Source: CAZSSH01 sp964609825 (GTDB lineage: Bacteria; Verrucomicrobiota; Lentisphaeria; Victivallales; Victivallaceae). Taken from it: a stretch of 64,000 bases of DNA. Below, in pieces: positions 7,397 to 17,558 of this stretch. How positions within the stretch are numbered: position 1 is the first letter of the stretch; each line of letters opens with the position of its first letter. The translations under genes and the position numbers were made by a program. The DNA is taken from the NCBI GenBank assembly GCA_964609825.1, contig CAZSSH010000003.1:62001-126000 (forward strand), read 5' to 3'. The notes under the pieces are model-generated. The model worked only from the letters and a program-made list of their open reading frames with translations. It did not search any database and was not told where the DNA came from.

Positions 7397-10300
7397 TCAG
7401 TCGAGATATCGCTGCAGCACATTTTTTAATTGGTCGGGGGTAATCGGCTTGGTCACAAAGTCGTCCATCCCGGCCTCTTCGCAGATTTGATGATAACCGT
7501 CAACCGCATGCGCGGTCATTGCGATCACCGGAATTTGGTGGTTGCGCACAGTGCTCGCCGGCGAACGGATTTGTTTGGTCGCCTCCAGCCCGTCCATTTC
7601 GGGCATTTGCACATCCATCAGCACCAGCCGATAATCTTTTTGCGACAATTTTTTGAGCGCCTCGACGCCGTTGTCGGCAACATCCACATGCAACCCCATT
7701 TTTTGGAGGATAAACATCGCCACTTTTTGGTTGGTCGGGTTGTCCTCGGCAAGCAAAATATCCGCTCCGCCGCCGGCCGGATACCAGGAGGAAAATGACC
7801 GCTCCGCCAAATCTTTGCCGCCAGTCGAGTCCAACGGGAAATCTTCGCCGCACCCCATCGCCACAGCCAAAATGTGATTGACTTCGCGCCAGCGCCCGGG
7901 TTTGTTGAGAACCGCGCCGACGCCGAATTTTTTCAACATTGCATCATCACGCGCAACCCCCAGGAGACACAATGCAATGACAAAAATCCCCGGGCCGTAA
8001 GCGCCGTCCCGGATCTCCGTCGCCAGCGTTTCCGCCCGGCGGTCGGCCAGATCCCAGTCCAAAAGCACAATCCGGTACGGGTCGCCCGCGTCATGAGCCA
8101 ACTTGAGCATTTTTTGGGCTGTAAGATAATCCGGCGCCGCCTCCGGCCGCATGGTCCGGTAAACGAGTTTGTCGGTCAAAAGCCGGCGCACCGTAACATT
8201 GTCATCGACAATCAGCGACCGGATCTGACGCCAATGCGCCGGCCACTCAATCCCCGGCAGCAGCGACTCGGAAAGCTTGCCCACCGGGATGGTAAAGCGA
8301 AACTCGGAACCTACCCCCAGTTGACTCGACAGCGTCAACTCACCGCCCATCAACTCCACCAGATATTTGGCAATCGGCAGCCCCAGCCCGGCGCCGCCGT
8401 AACGGCGGTTGATCGAGGCGTCCCCCTGAAAGAAGGGGTCAAACAGCCGCGAAAAATACTCCTCGGCAATCCCGATCCCGGTATCGCGCACTTGTACGCA
8501 CAAATTGACCATGTCCTTGGTCTCGGAAACTTGGGTGATGGCGACCACCACCTCGCCTTTTTCGGTAAATTTGACCGCATTGCCCGCAAGATTCATAATC
8601 ACTTGCTGCAGATGAAACATATCGCCGCGCAACAACTCGGGCACCGCCGGATCCAGCGCAATGACCAGCTCCACCTTTTTTGCATGGGCGGGCAACGCGA
8701 GATTGCCGACCACCGCGTCCAATAGCTCGCTCATTCGGAAATCGGTGGTCTGAAGCTCAATCCGGCCCGCTTCCAGCCGGGCAAAGTCCAACAGCTCATT
8801 CACGAGCCCCAGCATCAAGCGGCCGCTGGAGTGGATAATGTCAACATAATTGCGCTGCTCAAGATCAAGCCGGGTCACCCCCAGCAAATCAGCCATCCCG
8901 ATGACGCCATTGATCGGAGTGCGGATTTCATGACTCATATTGGTCAAAAATTCACTTTTAGCGCGGCTTGCCGCCTCCGCATCCCGGCGGCTCTGGCGCA
9001 AATCCTCCTCTTTGCGGTAACGATTGCGGACATTGACCAGCATTTGCGCAAAGAGCATGAGCAAACTCACTTCGCTCGCCAAATACCGGTGCGGCTGGCT
9101 CACCGTGTCAAAGCCGATAAAGCCGAGACACTCGCCGCCATCCATCAACGGCACGCAAAACAAACTCTTGACCTTGGCCGCCTCGAGTTCGAGACGCAAC
9201 GGATCGTCGGCAAGCAAAACGTCCGGATTCAACAAATTGATCGGGTTGCCGCGGCAATGGGTCTCCACCCACCAACGCGATTTTTGGGACAAAAACGTTT
9301 CGTCGGCAAACAAACCGCTGTCATTCCCGGCCGCGCTCCACAAATGGGTCCGGACCGCCCGTCCCTCCGCCAGATCATAGCGATAAATATAAAAATGATC
9401 CACGTCAAACAAAAAGCCGAACCGTGCCATCGACTGATACACCGCCGCGTCAAACCGCTCCAAGGGTAAATTGATGTAAGTGGCGGCGGTTTCGGTCAGC
9501 ATCTGCTGAAATTCGGTCTGCCGCCGCATCTCCGTCTCGGCCGCCTTGCGCACCGAAATGTCGATGCACTCGCCCCGGTATCCGGCCCAGCTGCCGTCCT
9601 TGCGAAACAGCGGCACGCCGTTGGAGCAAACCCAGACTTCACGGCCGTCTTTGGTCAATAAAGGACTCTCGATCCCAACATAAGGTTTTTTGAGCGCCAA
9701 AACTTCAAAAAAATAATTTTTAAACTCTTCGCGTTTGATTTCGGGATGCAGATCATACAAATGCATTTTGCCCACCAGCTCCTCGGGGCGGTAACCCAAA
9801 AGCGGAATCGACACCTCGTCAACGTAGGTAAATACGCCCTCGATATCGATATCCCAAACCAACGTACGGCTGTTTTTGGCCAGCTGCTGAAAACGGAGTT
9901 TGCTCTCGTCAAGTTTCTCTGTACGGTCGGCAATAACCCCCTCCAGCTCGGCGCGGCGGCGGCGCAACAGCCGGATGACCAGACATACCGCCCCGGTCAA
10001 AGCCAGACCGGCGAGCAGCGTAAGGTTGCTCTTCCACAACGGATAGACCCGGATAAACTCCACTCCGGGGCGCGCCGTCAACACAAAAACTTTGCCGAAA
10101 ACAAATAAATAGCGTGAAACCACACAGTCGGCCCCGTTATTTGCCAGCCGGCCAAAGGAGGTGATCAACTCCGGCGGCAAATCCTGATGCAGCTGCGACA
10201 AATCGAGCCGCACCATGTTGACATTGACATTGCTGCGCCGGAGCAAAAGCGACATCCGGATACCGGCACCGACAAACCCCCGCAGCGTTTTCCCTTTATT

Positions 10301-11635
10301 ATGTGAGAAAACCGGTTGAAAGACCACAATCCCGCGCTCTCCCGCCGGATCATTGATCAGCCCCAGCGACTCGGTCGCGGTCGGCAACCCGCTCTCGGCC
10401 GCCTCATCCAGTGCGATTTTGCGCCGAAGCTCGGACCCGAAATCAAATCCCGCCACCCCGGTGTTGCCGACTTGCGGCGTATAAAATAATATGGGGTAAT
10501 AAAATTCGCGCCACCCCGCCATTTTTGGCTTGTCATCGGCGCCAAACTCCCAGGCCCGCCACTCCGGATCAATGGTATGCCGGATCTGATCCTCAAACTC
10601 GCTCAACTGGCTGCCCGGGATCGCCGGGGCCCAAAACCAAAGCCGCACCAGCGGGTTTTCCTCCAAATAGCGCGAATAGCGGGCAAACTCCTCTTCGGTG
10701 ACAATTTCGTTGTGATCAAAAAATGACGCCAAGGCGTCCAGCTCATTGTTGCGAATGACCTTGATAATATTGCTCACCAATTCGGTTTCACTGGAGGCCA
10801 ACTGGCCGAAAATCCGGTCGCGAGAAATAATTTCACGGTCATGCACCCGCCAGGCGGCAAAGACGGTGAGAATCACCCCGCAAACCGCGATGGCGCCAAT
10901 ATCCAAACGGTTTTCGCTCCAACCGGCGGCATCCGGCCCGGCGGCGGCCCGCTGTTCGCGCAAGCGGCACCAAACCAGCGCCAACGCGCTCAACAGTACG
11001 GTAAGCCCGAGCCCCGGCAAGCCGGCCCACACGAGCTCCCATACCCAATCACTGGCATTGATGTCCACCCCCAGCGAGGCAGATACCCAGCCGGTCAGCG
11101 GATCTTTGACCGGGACGGTCGCCGAAACCCACGTCCCCCACTTGTCGCGAAAGGGCCCCTCCACCAGCGTTCCCCAATTTTTCATGGCATTTAAAAACTC
11201 GGGAGTGCCGTCAAGATAAATCTGGCCCGGCGGCGAATAATCGGGCGAATCGGGAGACTCATTATCGACATAAAAGAAACATTTTCCGTCCGGTTTTTTG
11301 CCCATCAAATAGATGAAACGAATATCGGGGTTGCCCCGTTTGAGAATGGAGAGTTGCTGCTTGAGCCGAAGATACTGCGGTTTTTTTAAATCCTGAATTG
11401 TCCCGGTCAGACTCTTGATCCGCTCGGGATTGATCCCCTCGGCCATCAGCCGGGTGCGGGCCAACAATGATTGACGCATAAACCAGTCGGCCGACCGGAC
11501 CGACCAGACAGTATAAAACGTACCGAGGCCAAGAATCAAACATAACATGAGAATCCGAATCACGGTAAACTTTTTCAGTCCCCGCCGCGCCAGATTATCA
11601 AACAGTTTTTTCACCTGCGCCTCCTCAAAGATCAC
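7397..11635 (-). CDS. Hybrid sensor histidine kinase: Cache-like, CHASE, PAS, GAF, HisKA, HATPase, REC, REC
   Basis: The protein has 1412 aa. TM1 is near 24-44, followed by a Cache-like extracytoplasmic domain to about 198, TM2 at 203-223 and TM3 at 246-262. A CHASE domain follows (about 265-520, with EFYYPILFYTPQ) and TM4 at 535-556. PAS is at 575-698, GAF at about 705-870, HisKA with SHEIRTP (H902), then HATPase (N box NLAGNAVKF, DTGIGI, GAGLGL). Receiver 1 keeps its acidic pair, phospho-Asp (LLDWD) and Lys but has Cys where the switch Thr/Ser is expected (VIALCLLG). Receiver 2 is complete (AEDN, MDVQMP, AMTAHA, TKP). It carries two separate periplasmic sensors. No response-regulator gene is adjacent. 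Confidence 0.92.
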   Translation of the reverse strand: MIFEEAQVKKLFDNLARRGLKKFTVIRILMLCLILGLGTFYTVWSVRSADWFMRQSLLARTRLMAEGINPERIKSLTGTIQDLKKPQYLRLKQQLSILKRGNPDIRFIYLMGKKPDGKCFFYVDNESPDSPDYSPPGQIYLDGTPEFLNAMKNWGTLVEGPFRDKWGTWVSATVPVKDPLTGWVSASLGVDINASDWVWELVWAGLPGLGLTVLLSALALVWCRLREQRAAAGPDAAGWSENRLDIGAIAVCGVILTVFAAWRVHDREIISRDRIFGQLASSETELVSNIIKVIRNNELDALASFFDHNEIVTEEEFARYSRYLEENPLVRLWFWAPAIPGSQLSEFEDQIRHTIDPEWRAWEFGADDKPKMAGWREFYYPILFYTPQVGNTGVAGFDFGSELRRKIALDEAAESGLPTATESLGLINDPAGERGIVVFQPVFSHNKGKTLRGFVGAGIRMSLLLRRSNVNVNMVRLDLSQLHQDLPPELITSFGRLANNGADCVVSRYLFVFGKVFVLTARPGVEFIRVYPLWKSNLTLLAGLALTGAVCLVIRLLRRRRAELEGVIADRTEKLDESKLRFQQLAKNSRTLVWDIDIEGVFTYVDEVSIPLLGYRPEELVGKMHLYDLHPEIKREEFKNYFFEVLALKKPYVGIESPLLTKDGREVWVCSNGVPLFRKDGSWAGYRGECIDISVRKAAETEMRRQTEFQQMLTETAATYINLPLERFDAAVYQSMARFGFLFDVDHFYIYRYDLAEGRAVRTHLWSAAGNDSGLFADETFLSQKSRWWVETHCRGNPINLLNPDVLLADDPLRLELEAAKVKSLFCVPLMDGGECLGFIGFDTVSQPHRYLASEVSLLMLFAQMLVNVRNRYRKEEDLRQSRRDAEAASRAKSEFLTNMSHEIRTPINGVIGMADLLGVTRLDLEQRNYVDIIHSSGRLMLGLVNELLDFARLEAGRIELQTTDFRMSELLDAVVGNLALPAHAKKVELVIALDPAVPELLRGDMFHLQQVIMNLAGNAVKFTEKGEVVVAITQVSETKDMVNLCVQVRDTGIGIAEEYFSRLFDPFFQGDASINRRYGGAGLGLPIAKYLVELMGGELTLSSQLGVGSEFRFTIPVGKLSESLLPGIEWPAHWRQIRSLIVDDNVTVRRLLTDKLVYRTMRPEAAPDYLTAQKMLKLAHDAGDPYRIVLLDWDLADRRAETLATEIRDGAYGPGIFVIALCLLGVARDDAMLKKFGVGAVLNKPGRWREVNHILAVAMGCGEDFPLDSTGGKDLAERSFSSWYPAGGGADILLAEDNPTNQKVAMFILQKMGLHVDVADNGVEALKKLSQKDYRLVLMDVQMPEMDGLEATKQIRSPASTVRNHQIPVIAMTAHAVDGYHQICEEAGMDDFVTKPITPDQLKNVLQRYLD

Positions 11636-11837
11636 TCCGGAAAACCAAGGAAATCAACCACCCCCGCAAAAACCGGATGACCGATTAAAATTAATTGGTG
11701 GTGCCGGAGATTTCGGCGTTGTCATTGGCCGAAAAGGGTTTATCAATCATCTTTTTAATATACCGCAAAGCATGGCAAATACAATCTAAAATCATAAAAA
11801 ATTTACAAAAATTGCATATCCGAAATGATCGGCAAGC

Positions 11838-11874
11838 ACACTCGTCCGCAAGCGGCCGACTTGACTCCGAGTGT
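11838..11874. other. Inverted repeat in the 11636-11893 intergenic region
   Basis: ACACTCG (11838-11844) and CGAGTGT (11868-11874) pair around a smaller CCGC/GCGG hairpin. It lies 20 nt downstream of the PPC-domain gene on the minus strand. There is no T tract, so it is not a standard terminator. The rest of the 258-bp gap shows no gene. Confidence 0.4.
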
Positions 11875-11893
11875 CTTCCCAAAGGCTGACCCG

Positions 11894-13891
11894 CTACTCG
11901 ACAACCAGCCGGATGGCGGGCAAAGCGCCCATTTCGGCGACCTGGTGATTTTTGCGTTTGCGGTTTTCATTGGGCGGTAGCGCGGCGCGGACTTTGACAA
12001 TCAAATTGTATTCGCCCTTGAGCGCTTTGTCGCCGGCCTTGACGGTCAACGAATAGCGCAACGCATCAAGCTTTTTCACCTCCATGGAGATCCCCGGCGG
12101 CGGATCGTTGAGATCAAACTCGACTTTGTCATCCGGATCAAGCTCCAAAACCTTGCAAATGATTTCAGCCGCGCCGCCGGGAATGATTTTGAGCCGTTCA
12201 CAGTCGGTCGTGGCCATAATCCGGTCGGCCGCCGACCAGACGGCCAGAGCGTAAAGATTATCGCTCACAATCAAATGGGTATAGGCAAAGGCCTGCATGT
12301 ACTCGTCGGCGGCAATCACCGGGTGCGCAACCTTGACGCCGTTGATCTCGGCCTCGGCGGTAACGGCAAGGGGTTTAATTTCCTTGGCGGGGCCCTTGAG
12401 GGACTTGACTGTAAAGGCGGTTTTACCGGCGGCGCCGGGCAGTGTGTCGCAGCCGGTCACGGCAAATTCTTCGCTGTCGATTTTGATCCTGATCGGGCCG
12501 TTGAAGCCATCCTTGCGCTCAATCAAGACCGGTACAAACTGGGTCCGGCGTACCGGCACAAATAAATTTGAATTCAACAAATAAACCTGAAAATCCGGCT
12601 CGGGAGCCCCCAGCCGCAACCGGTAAAAATAATCTTTGCCCCCCTTATTGCAGACATCGGCCACCGTGACGCGGTATTTCCCGTCCGCCGGCAAATCAAC
12701 CATCAAATAGGAATCGGCATGGTGAACGTTTTCGCCGATGTTGAGGCGCTTGTAGTCGTCGTTGTCGGCAACGACTTTGCCGTCGGGGCCGTAAAGAGCG
12801 ATTTTGGAATCCAAAGGCGAGCCCAGTCGCCGGGCAATCACCTCGATCACCTTTTTTTCGCCTTTTTTACCGGTAAAAAAGTACTCGTCCACTTCACCGT
12901 CGCGACCGATCACCCCGGTGACGTCGGCGGGTGCGCGCAAGCGATTGGGCGACTTGTTGTCGGCATAAATCCGGTAGACGAAATCCGAGCGGCCGCGGTA
13001 TAATGCATCGCGGATATTAAGACGGTAAACCCCATTTTTGGCCGGTTTAAACACCAACAACGGATCGGCCTCAAAATAAAAATAGTCGGCTTGGGCCAAC
13101 TCTTTGTTATCCGGGTCGGTGATCGAAAGCACCGCTTTAAAATACCCCGGCACCGCGTCGCCCAAAAACGGAATAAGTCGGCGCGCATAAACGTTAAAAT
13201 AATAGGTCGTCCCGTAATTGAGCTGGAGCTCAAAGCTGTCGGTCTCTCCGGGCATGACCCGCCCGTTGACCACGCACGGCAACTTGATTTTTAACGGCGG
13301 TGCCGTCCGGTCATTGTCGATGAATACAGGCTCGTTGACCTCCGGGGAGTCGCTCACCATAAACACAATACTGTTGCTCACGCGATTATTGCCGGCCAAA
13401 CGGAAATGATAAATCCCCGGCTCGGCATCCGGCGCCACCGTGACTTTTAAGAGTGCGTTTTGATTGATTGCCGGGGTCAGCTGCAAGGGATTGCGGCGGA
13501 TCAAAAGGTCGCGGCGCAAAATATCCATCTCCAAATCGCTCAAGTGATCGATCCGGTCCCAAAAATCGTGTTTGACCCACTCCTCTTTGCCGTCGGTTTC
13601 TTTTGCGGGTAAAGCTTCACCGCGCTCAATGGCGCGCAAACAACGCATCAAATATTTGCGCTGCTCCTGCCCCGGGCGCGGAATGTTTGCAACAATCCGC
13701 ACATTCTCAATTTTAATGGCCGGGTTGTCGGTGATGGCCGAAGTCATCCCGTTAAGCTGCTGCCCGCCCAGCATCACTTCCACCGTCTGTCCGCGCTGGA
13801 CCCCGGCCGGGTAGCAGTAGCCGATAAACGGCCCCGCCGCCAACGGCAGCAGCCCCAAGCCCGACAACAACAAGGCCCAATAAAATTTCAT
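11894..13891 (-). CDS. Secreted protein with pre-peptidase C-terminal (PPC)-type domains
   Basis: The protein has 665 aa with a Sec signal peptide (about 1-19, ending AAG). It begins GYCYPAGVQRGQTVEVMLGGQQL, the typical start of planctomycete-type proteins that accompany DUF1549/DUF1501 genes. It contains at least two PPC-like beta-sandwich regions, at about 200-310 and 320-430 (DSFELQLNYGTTYYFNVYA; DEYFFTGKKGEKKVIEVIAR...DSKIALYGPDGKVVADNDDY). It overlaps the DUF1501 gene by 4 nt (ATGA). No enzyme active site is visible. The role is probably surface binding or support of the partner proteins, by context only. Confidence 0.8.
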   Translation of the reverse strand: MKFYWALLLSGLGLLPLAAGPFIGYCYPAGVQRGQTVEVMLGGQQLNGMTSAITDNPAIKIENVRIVANIPRPGQEQRKYLMRCLRAIERGEALPAKETDGKEEWVKHDFWDRIDHLSDLEMDILRRDLLIRRNPLQLTPAINQNALLKVTVAPDAEPGIYHFRLAGNNRVSNSIVFMVSDSPEVNEPVFIDNDRTAPPLKIKLPCVVNGRVMPGETDSFELQLNYGTTYYFNVYARRLIPFLGDAVPGYFKAVLSITDPDNKELAQADYFYFEADPLLVFKPAKNGVYRLNIRDALYRGRSDFVYRIYADNKSPNRLRAPADVTGVIGRDGEVDEYFFTGKKGEKKVIEVIARRLGSPLDSKIALYGPDGKVVADNDDYKRLNIGENVHHADSYLMVDLPADGKYRVTVADVCNKGGKDYFYRLRLGAPEPDFQVYLLNSNLFVPVRRTQFVPVLIERKDGFNGPIRIKIDSEEFAVTGCDTLPGAAGKTAFTVKSLKGPAKEIKPLAVTAEAEINGVKVAHPVIAADEYMQAFAYTHLIVSDNLYALAVWSAADRIMATTDCERLKIIPGGAAEIICKVLELDPDDKVEFDLNDPPPGISMEVKKLDALRYSLTVKAGDKALKGEYNLIVKVRAALPPNENRKRKNHQVAEMGALPAIRLVVE

Positions 13892-15153
13892 GGCTTCACC
13901 GGTTGGTATAACTCATACAACCGCCCGCCCTTGGCCGGCGGCAATACGGTGATCACTTGATTCATCGGATTGGGCAACGGTCCGTCGGGGTTGATCCCGC
14001 AGCGCTCATAGATACTCCCGAGCAAATCCTGCGGGTACACCGGGCGCTCGGCGACCGTTTCGCCGGTCGCGCTCGACTTGCCGATGACTTTGCCCCCGGC
14101 AAAACCGCCGCCCGCCACGACGGCGGAAAAACACGCCCCAAAGTGGTTGCGCCCGCCGTTCCACGGTTGATTCCAGTCAACCTTGGGAGTGCGTCCAAAT
14201 TCGCCGCTCCACCAGACGACGGTGCTGTCAAGGAGTTTCTTTTGATCCAGGTCGGTCAGCAGTGCCGCCATCGCCTGATCCATCTCGGCGGTTTTTTGCT
14301 TCATCGTCTCAAAGTGGCGCTTGTGCGAGTCCCACCCCTGCGCGTTGATGGTCACATAAGGGACCCCCGCCTCGACCAGCCGCCGCGCAACCAGACAGGC
14401 CTGCCCAAAGGAATTGCGCCCGTAACGGTCGCGCATCTCCGGCGTCTCCTGATCAAGGTCAAACACCTTGGCAGTATCGCCGGTCATCATCTCCAGCGCC
14501 TCGGTGCCGCAACGGTCAAAATCCTTAAAATCCGAATTGCCCGGCTGCTGTTTGCCAAGCGTGTCCAGCTCGGAGAGCAAAGCAAAGCGTTTATGGATGT
14601 CGTCCACCGTGACATCACCCGGCGGCACAATCCCGTCCACGGCAAATTTTTTGGCGTTGGGGTCGCCGCCGGTCACCAATGGGCTGTATTTTTCGTTCAA
14701 AAAACCGACCTCGGCAAAACGACCTTTAGGGACGGTCAAGACCACATACGGCGGCAACTTGCCGCGATAATCTTTGGATTTAAACATCGCCACCACCGCG
14801 CCGATGGCCGGATACACCACCCCGCCGCCCTGGGGCCGTCCGGTTTGCATCAGATACGTCGCCGTCTCGTGGCCGTTGATACCGTGGGTCATGCTGCGGA
14901 TGATCGAGTATTTGTCGGCGATTTTAGCCATTTGGGGCATGAATTCACTCACTGATACCCCCTCGACATTGGTCGGGATGGCGCCGAAGCCGCCGTTGAA
15001 ATCGCGCCCGGCATCCGGCTTGGGGTCAAACGTCTCCAACTGGGAGGGGCCGCCCCACACCCACACCTCAATCACCGAGCGGGCAAACTGCGGCGGCTCG
15101 GCCAAAGCAGTCAGTGCGGCAAAGCATGCGATAAACCATAAAAGTTGTTTCAT
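13888..15153 (-). CDS. DUF1501 family protein (sulfatase-fold relative)
   Basis: The protein has 421 aa and contains the DUF1501 hallmarks WVWGGPSQLETFDPKP (about 31-46), MTHGINGHETATYLMQTGR, WDSHKRHFETMK and WWSGEFGRTPKV. The fold is of the alkaline phosphatase/sulfatase superfamily but the function is unknown. Most DUF1501 proteins carry a twin-arginine signal; this one has a plain Sec-type signal (MKQLLWFIACFAALTALA). It is 2 nt downstream of the DUF1549/1553 gene and overlaps the PPC gene, so the three are one translational unit. Confidence 0.9.
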   Translation of the reverse strand: MKQLLWFIACFAALTALAEPPQFARSVIEVWVWGGPSQLETFDPKPDAGRDFNGGFGAIPTNVEGVSVSEFMPQMAKIADKYSIIRSMTHGINGHETATYLMQTGRPQGGGVVYPAIGAVVAMFKSKDYRGKLPPYVVLTVPKGRFAEVGFLNEKYSPLVTGGDPNAKKFAVDGIVPPGDVTVDDIHKRFALLSELDTLGKQQPGNSDFKDFDRCGTEALEMMTGDTAKVFDLDQETPEMRDRYGRNSFGQACLVARRLVEAGVPYVTINAQGWDSHKRHFETMKQKTAEMDQAMAALLTDLDQKKLLDSTVVWWSGEFGRTPKVDWNQPWNGGRNHFGACFSAVVAGGGFAGGKVIGKSSATGETVAERPVYPQDLLGSIYERCGINPDGPLPNPMNQVITVLPPAKGGRLYELYQPVKP

Positions 15154-15155
15154 TT

Positions 15156-16535
15156 TCAGTGCCTGTAGATAAATTCTTTGCTGTTAAACAAAACCCAGTA
15201 CAAATCGGCGACCGCCCGGCCGTCGCCCAATTTGTTATTGGCGACATATTTGCGGACTTTTTGGGTCTCGTCGGCGGTGGCCGGACGCGACAGGATCAAC
15301 AAATAAATGGTGTTGATTTTTTCGTCCATCGACATTTTTTTGTCATTGACCAAAGTCCGGTACATTTTGGATTGCGCCATCCGGCGGAAAAATTCACCCG
15401 AATTCATCAGGTATTGCCGCTGCGGCGCGGTGATGAAGTTTTTGCGCTCAGTGTATTTCCCGGTATCGCGGGTGGGCCGCCCGAAGCGCTCCAAAAAGGT
15501 GCTGCTGATGCTGCCGTCGTAGAGCTCGATGGTGCGCTTGTCGGACGGAAAAAAGGTAAAGGGCTCGGGAATCACGCTCTGGTAATCGTTTTTGGCGTCG
15601 GCGATTTCATTGATGACGTCCATGATGACCTCGGCGTCAAGCCGCCGAATCTTGTAGTATTCGTATGACTGATAGGCTTTGGAGTTCATCATAATCCGGT
15701 ACATCTTTTTTTGATCAAAATCATAGCGCACCATTTGCGTCTGCAAATATTGCAGCAGCTGCGGGTGGTCGATGCTGCTGCCGTCAAAACTGTCCGGATT
15801 GCTCGCAAACCCGTTGCCGGTCAAGCCGTACCACATGCGGTTGACCATCGCTTTGGCCAAGGAATTGTCTTTGCCAAGCATGTCATCAACAAACGCCTGA
15901 CGGGTGTCCGGCGACTCGGCGTAGACGATCTCCTCTTTCCACTCGGCAGTGCTTTTGTACTTGACGCATTTAAAATAACCGCTGTAGCGCTGTTGCTCGG
16001 CCAATGGCAGCATGCTGTAATCGCGGCACATAAACGTCAGCAATGCCGCCGCGGCCAGCCGGTCCGGCGTCTTGTCGGAGACCGCCCGGTAAAAATTGAC
16101 CTCCGGGTTTTTAAAATTGCTGCCGGAGGAGAGCAGCAAGGTCTTGGCGAAACGGTCGAGCGGCATGTTGCTTTTGACCGCCTGATAGATAAAGTTATAG
16201 TACGCATGGGCGGCATTGGGCCAGAGATTGATCGGAAACTCGGACTTGACGCGCAGCAAATCGCACCATTTCATGGTCTGGTACTTGGCATAATCGTCAC
16301 TCTCAAGCAAATCGTCGATGAGTTTGGCGCGCTTGTTGGCGGCCGGGTCGTTGAGAAAGGATTTTGCCTCGGCGATTTCCGGGATGCGCCCGGCCAAATC
16401 AAGATAGGCCCGGCGCATAAACACGGCGTCGGGCACAGTCTCTTTGACCGGCAAAAAACGGTCGATCTCGGAGGCTGCAAAGGCCGCAAGGGAGATGCAG
16501 CACACAATGCTGATTGGGACGATCTTTAACAACAT
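15156..16535 (-). CDS. DUF1549/DUF1553 domain protein (PSCyt-type, short form)
   Basis: The protein has 459 aa with a Sec signal peptide. The first half matches DUF1549 (FMRRAYLDLAGRIPE, LLESDDYA, WCDLLRV) and the second half DUF1553 (AKAMVNRMWYGLTGNGF, NSKAYQSY, ILSRPATADE, WVLFNSKEFIYRH). Planctomycete homologues are usually 700-1000 aa and carry a cytochrome c domain; no CXXCH occurs here, so it cannot be a haem protein by itself. It lies between the amidase gene and the DUF1501 gene in one operon. Confidence 0.9.
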   Translation of the reverse strand: MLLKIVPISIVCCISLAAFAASEIDRFLPVKETVPDAVFMRRAYLDLAGRIPEIAEAKSFLNDPAANKRAKLIDDLLESDDYAKYQTMKWCDLLRVKSEFPINLWPNAAHAYYNFIYQAVKSNMPLDRFAKTLLLSSGSNFKNPEVNFYRAVSDKTPDRLAAAALLTFMCRDYSMLPLAEQQRYSGYFKCVKYKSTAEWKEEIVYAESPDTRQAFVDDMLGKDNSLAKAMVNRMWYGLTGNGFASNPDSFDGSSIDHPQLLQYLQTQMVRYDFDQKKMYRIMMNSKAYQSYEYYKIRRLDAEVIMDVINEIADAKNDYQSVIPEPFTFFPSDKRTIELYDGSISSTFLERFGRPTRDTGKYTERKNFITAPQRQYLMNSGEFFRRMAQSKMYRTLVNDKKMSMDEKINTIYLLILSRPATADETQKVRKYVANNKLGDGRAVADLYWVLFNSKEFIYRH

Positions 16536-16577
16536 AAATAACCCTCTTTGTCAGCTATAACGCAAACCGTGACCGAT

Positions 16578-17465
16578 TTATTGCAGCGATTGCAGTGCTT
16601 CGGCGATGGCTTGCGCAACTTTTTGCTGATATTCCGGAGAACCGATGATCTTTTCCTCTGCCGGATTGGATAAAAAGCCGACCTCGACCAATACCGCCGG
16701 GCAGCTGTTGGTGGTCAGCACCCGAAAGCGCGAATGCTTGACGCCGCGGTCGGACATCCCGGTTTTTTCCAATATTTTGCTCTGGATGCGGTACCCCAAA
16801 ACGATGTTTTCGGCATTGAGACGGTTGGCCGGGTACGGCAGCACGGTCGAGGTATGATTGTCGGTGCTCTCCGCCCAGGCGGGAGTGAGGACGTAGGTCT
16901 CGACCCCCACGGGATCGGGTTTGGTCGAGGCGTTGCAGTGGATGGAGACAAAGACATCGGCATTGTTCTTTTGCGACAAGGGGCCCCGTGAATTTAAGGC
17001 GACATCGACGTCGCCGGTGCGGCTCATTACAACGGTAAACCCGCGGGCGGTCAACTCGGCCTCGGTGAGCTTGGCGATGGCGAGATTGAGGTCTTTCTCG
17101 ACATACAACGCGCCTTTGGCGCCGCTGTCGGTGCCGCCGTGACCGGGGTCGAGCAACACGGTCTTGCCGCTTAATTTGTATTTTTGCGTCAACAGGGGGC
17201 GGATGACATGATTCATATCACTGCGGCTGAATTGATAAGTGTCCCCCCCCGACACCCCCACTGGATAGCTCAGATACACGGCGACATTGTTAAAGAGAGA
17301 GCGCTTTTTGTCGGGGAAAAATTTAAACTCACCCTTTTCGGAAGCCATCGAGCAAAAAACACTGTTGGTGCTGACGCTGACAAAATCGCGCTCCCAAAGC
17401 GCCGGCTTATCTAAAACTTGGGCAGAGTTGAGCACAATATAAATCATCAAAGACTCGAGAAACAT
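16578..17465 (-). CDS. N-acetylmuramoyl-L-alanine amidase (Amidase_3)
   Basis: The protein has 295 aa. The zinc-amidase core runs from about 100 to the end: LLDPGHGGTDSGAKG (H109), EKDLNLAI (E123), SIHCNA (H176) and CPAVLVEVGFLSNP (E261). This family cleaves the amide bond between muramic acid and the stem peptide. The N-terminal 100 residues are unassigned and there is no convincing signal peptide, so the true start may be different or export may be unusual. It is 42 nt upstream of the DUF1549/1553 gene on the same strand. Confidence 0.9.
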   Translation of the reverse strand: MFLESLMIYIVLNSAQVLDKPALWERDFVSVSTNSVFCSMASEKGEFKFFPDKKRSLFNNVAVYLSYPVGVSGGDTYQFSRSDMNHVIRPLLTQKYKLSGKTVLLDPGHGGTDSGAKGALYVEKDLNLAIAKLTEAELTARGFTVVMSRTGDVDVALNSRGPLSQKNNADVFVSIHCNASTKPDPVGVETYVLTPAWAESTDNHTSTVLPYPANRLNAENIVLGYRIQSKILEKTGMSDRGVKHSRFRVLTTNSCPAVLVEVGFLSNPAEEKIIGSPEYQQKVAQAIAEALQSLQ

Positions 17466-17558
17466 GAAAAAAACCTGACTTTCGCGCTAAAAAATTTGCA
17501 ATTCCGTGAATTTGATATAAAGTATCACCGCGAACCAAAAAATCAAGCAGGAATTTGT

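Noticed and set aside
17418..17558. Upstream extension of the SGNH hydrolase
   Set aside because: No ribosome site, no family similarity, and overlap with the start of the divergent amidase gene; ATG 17559 has a good site.
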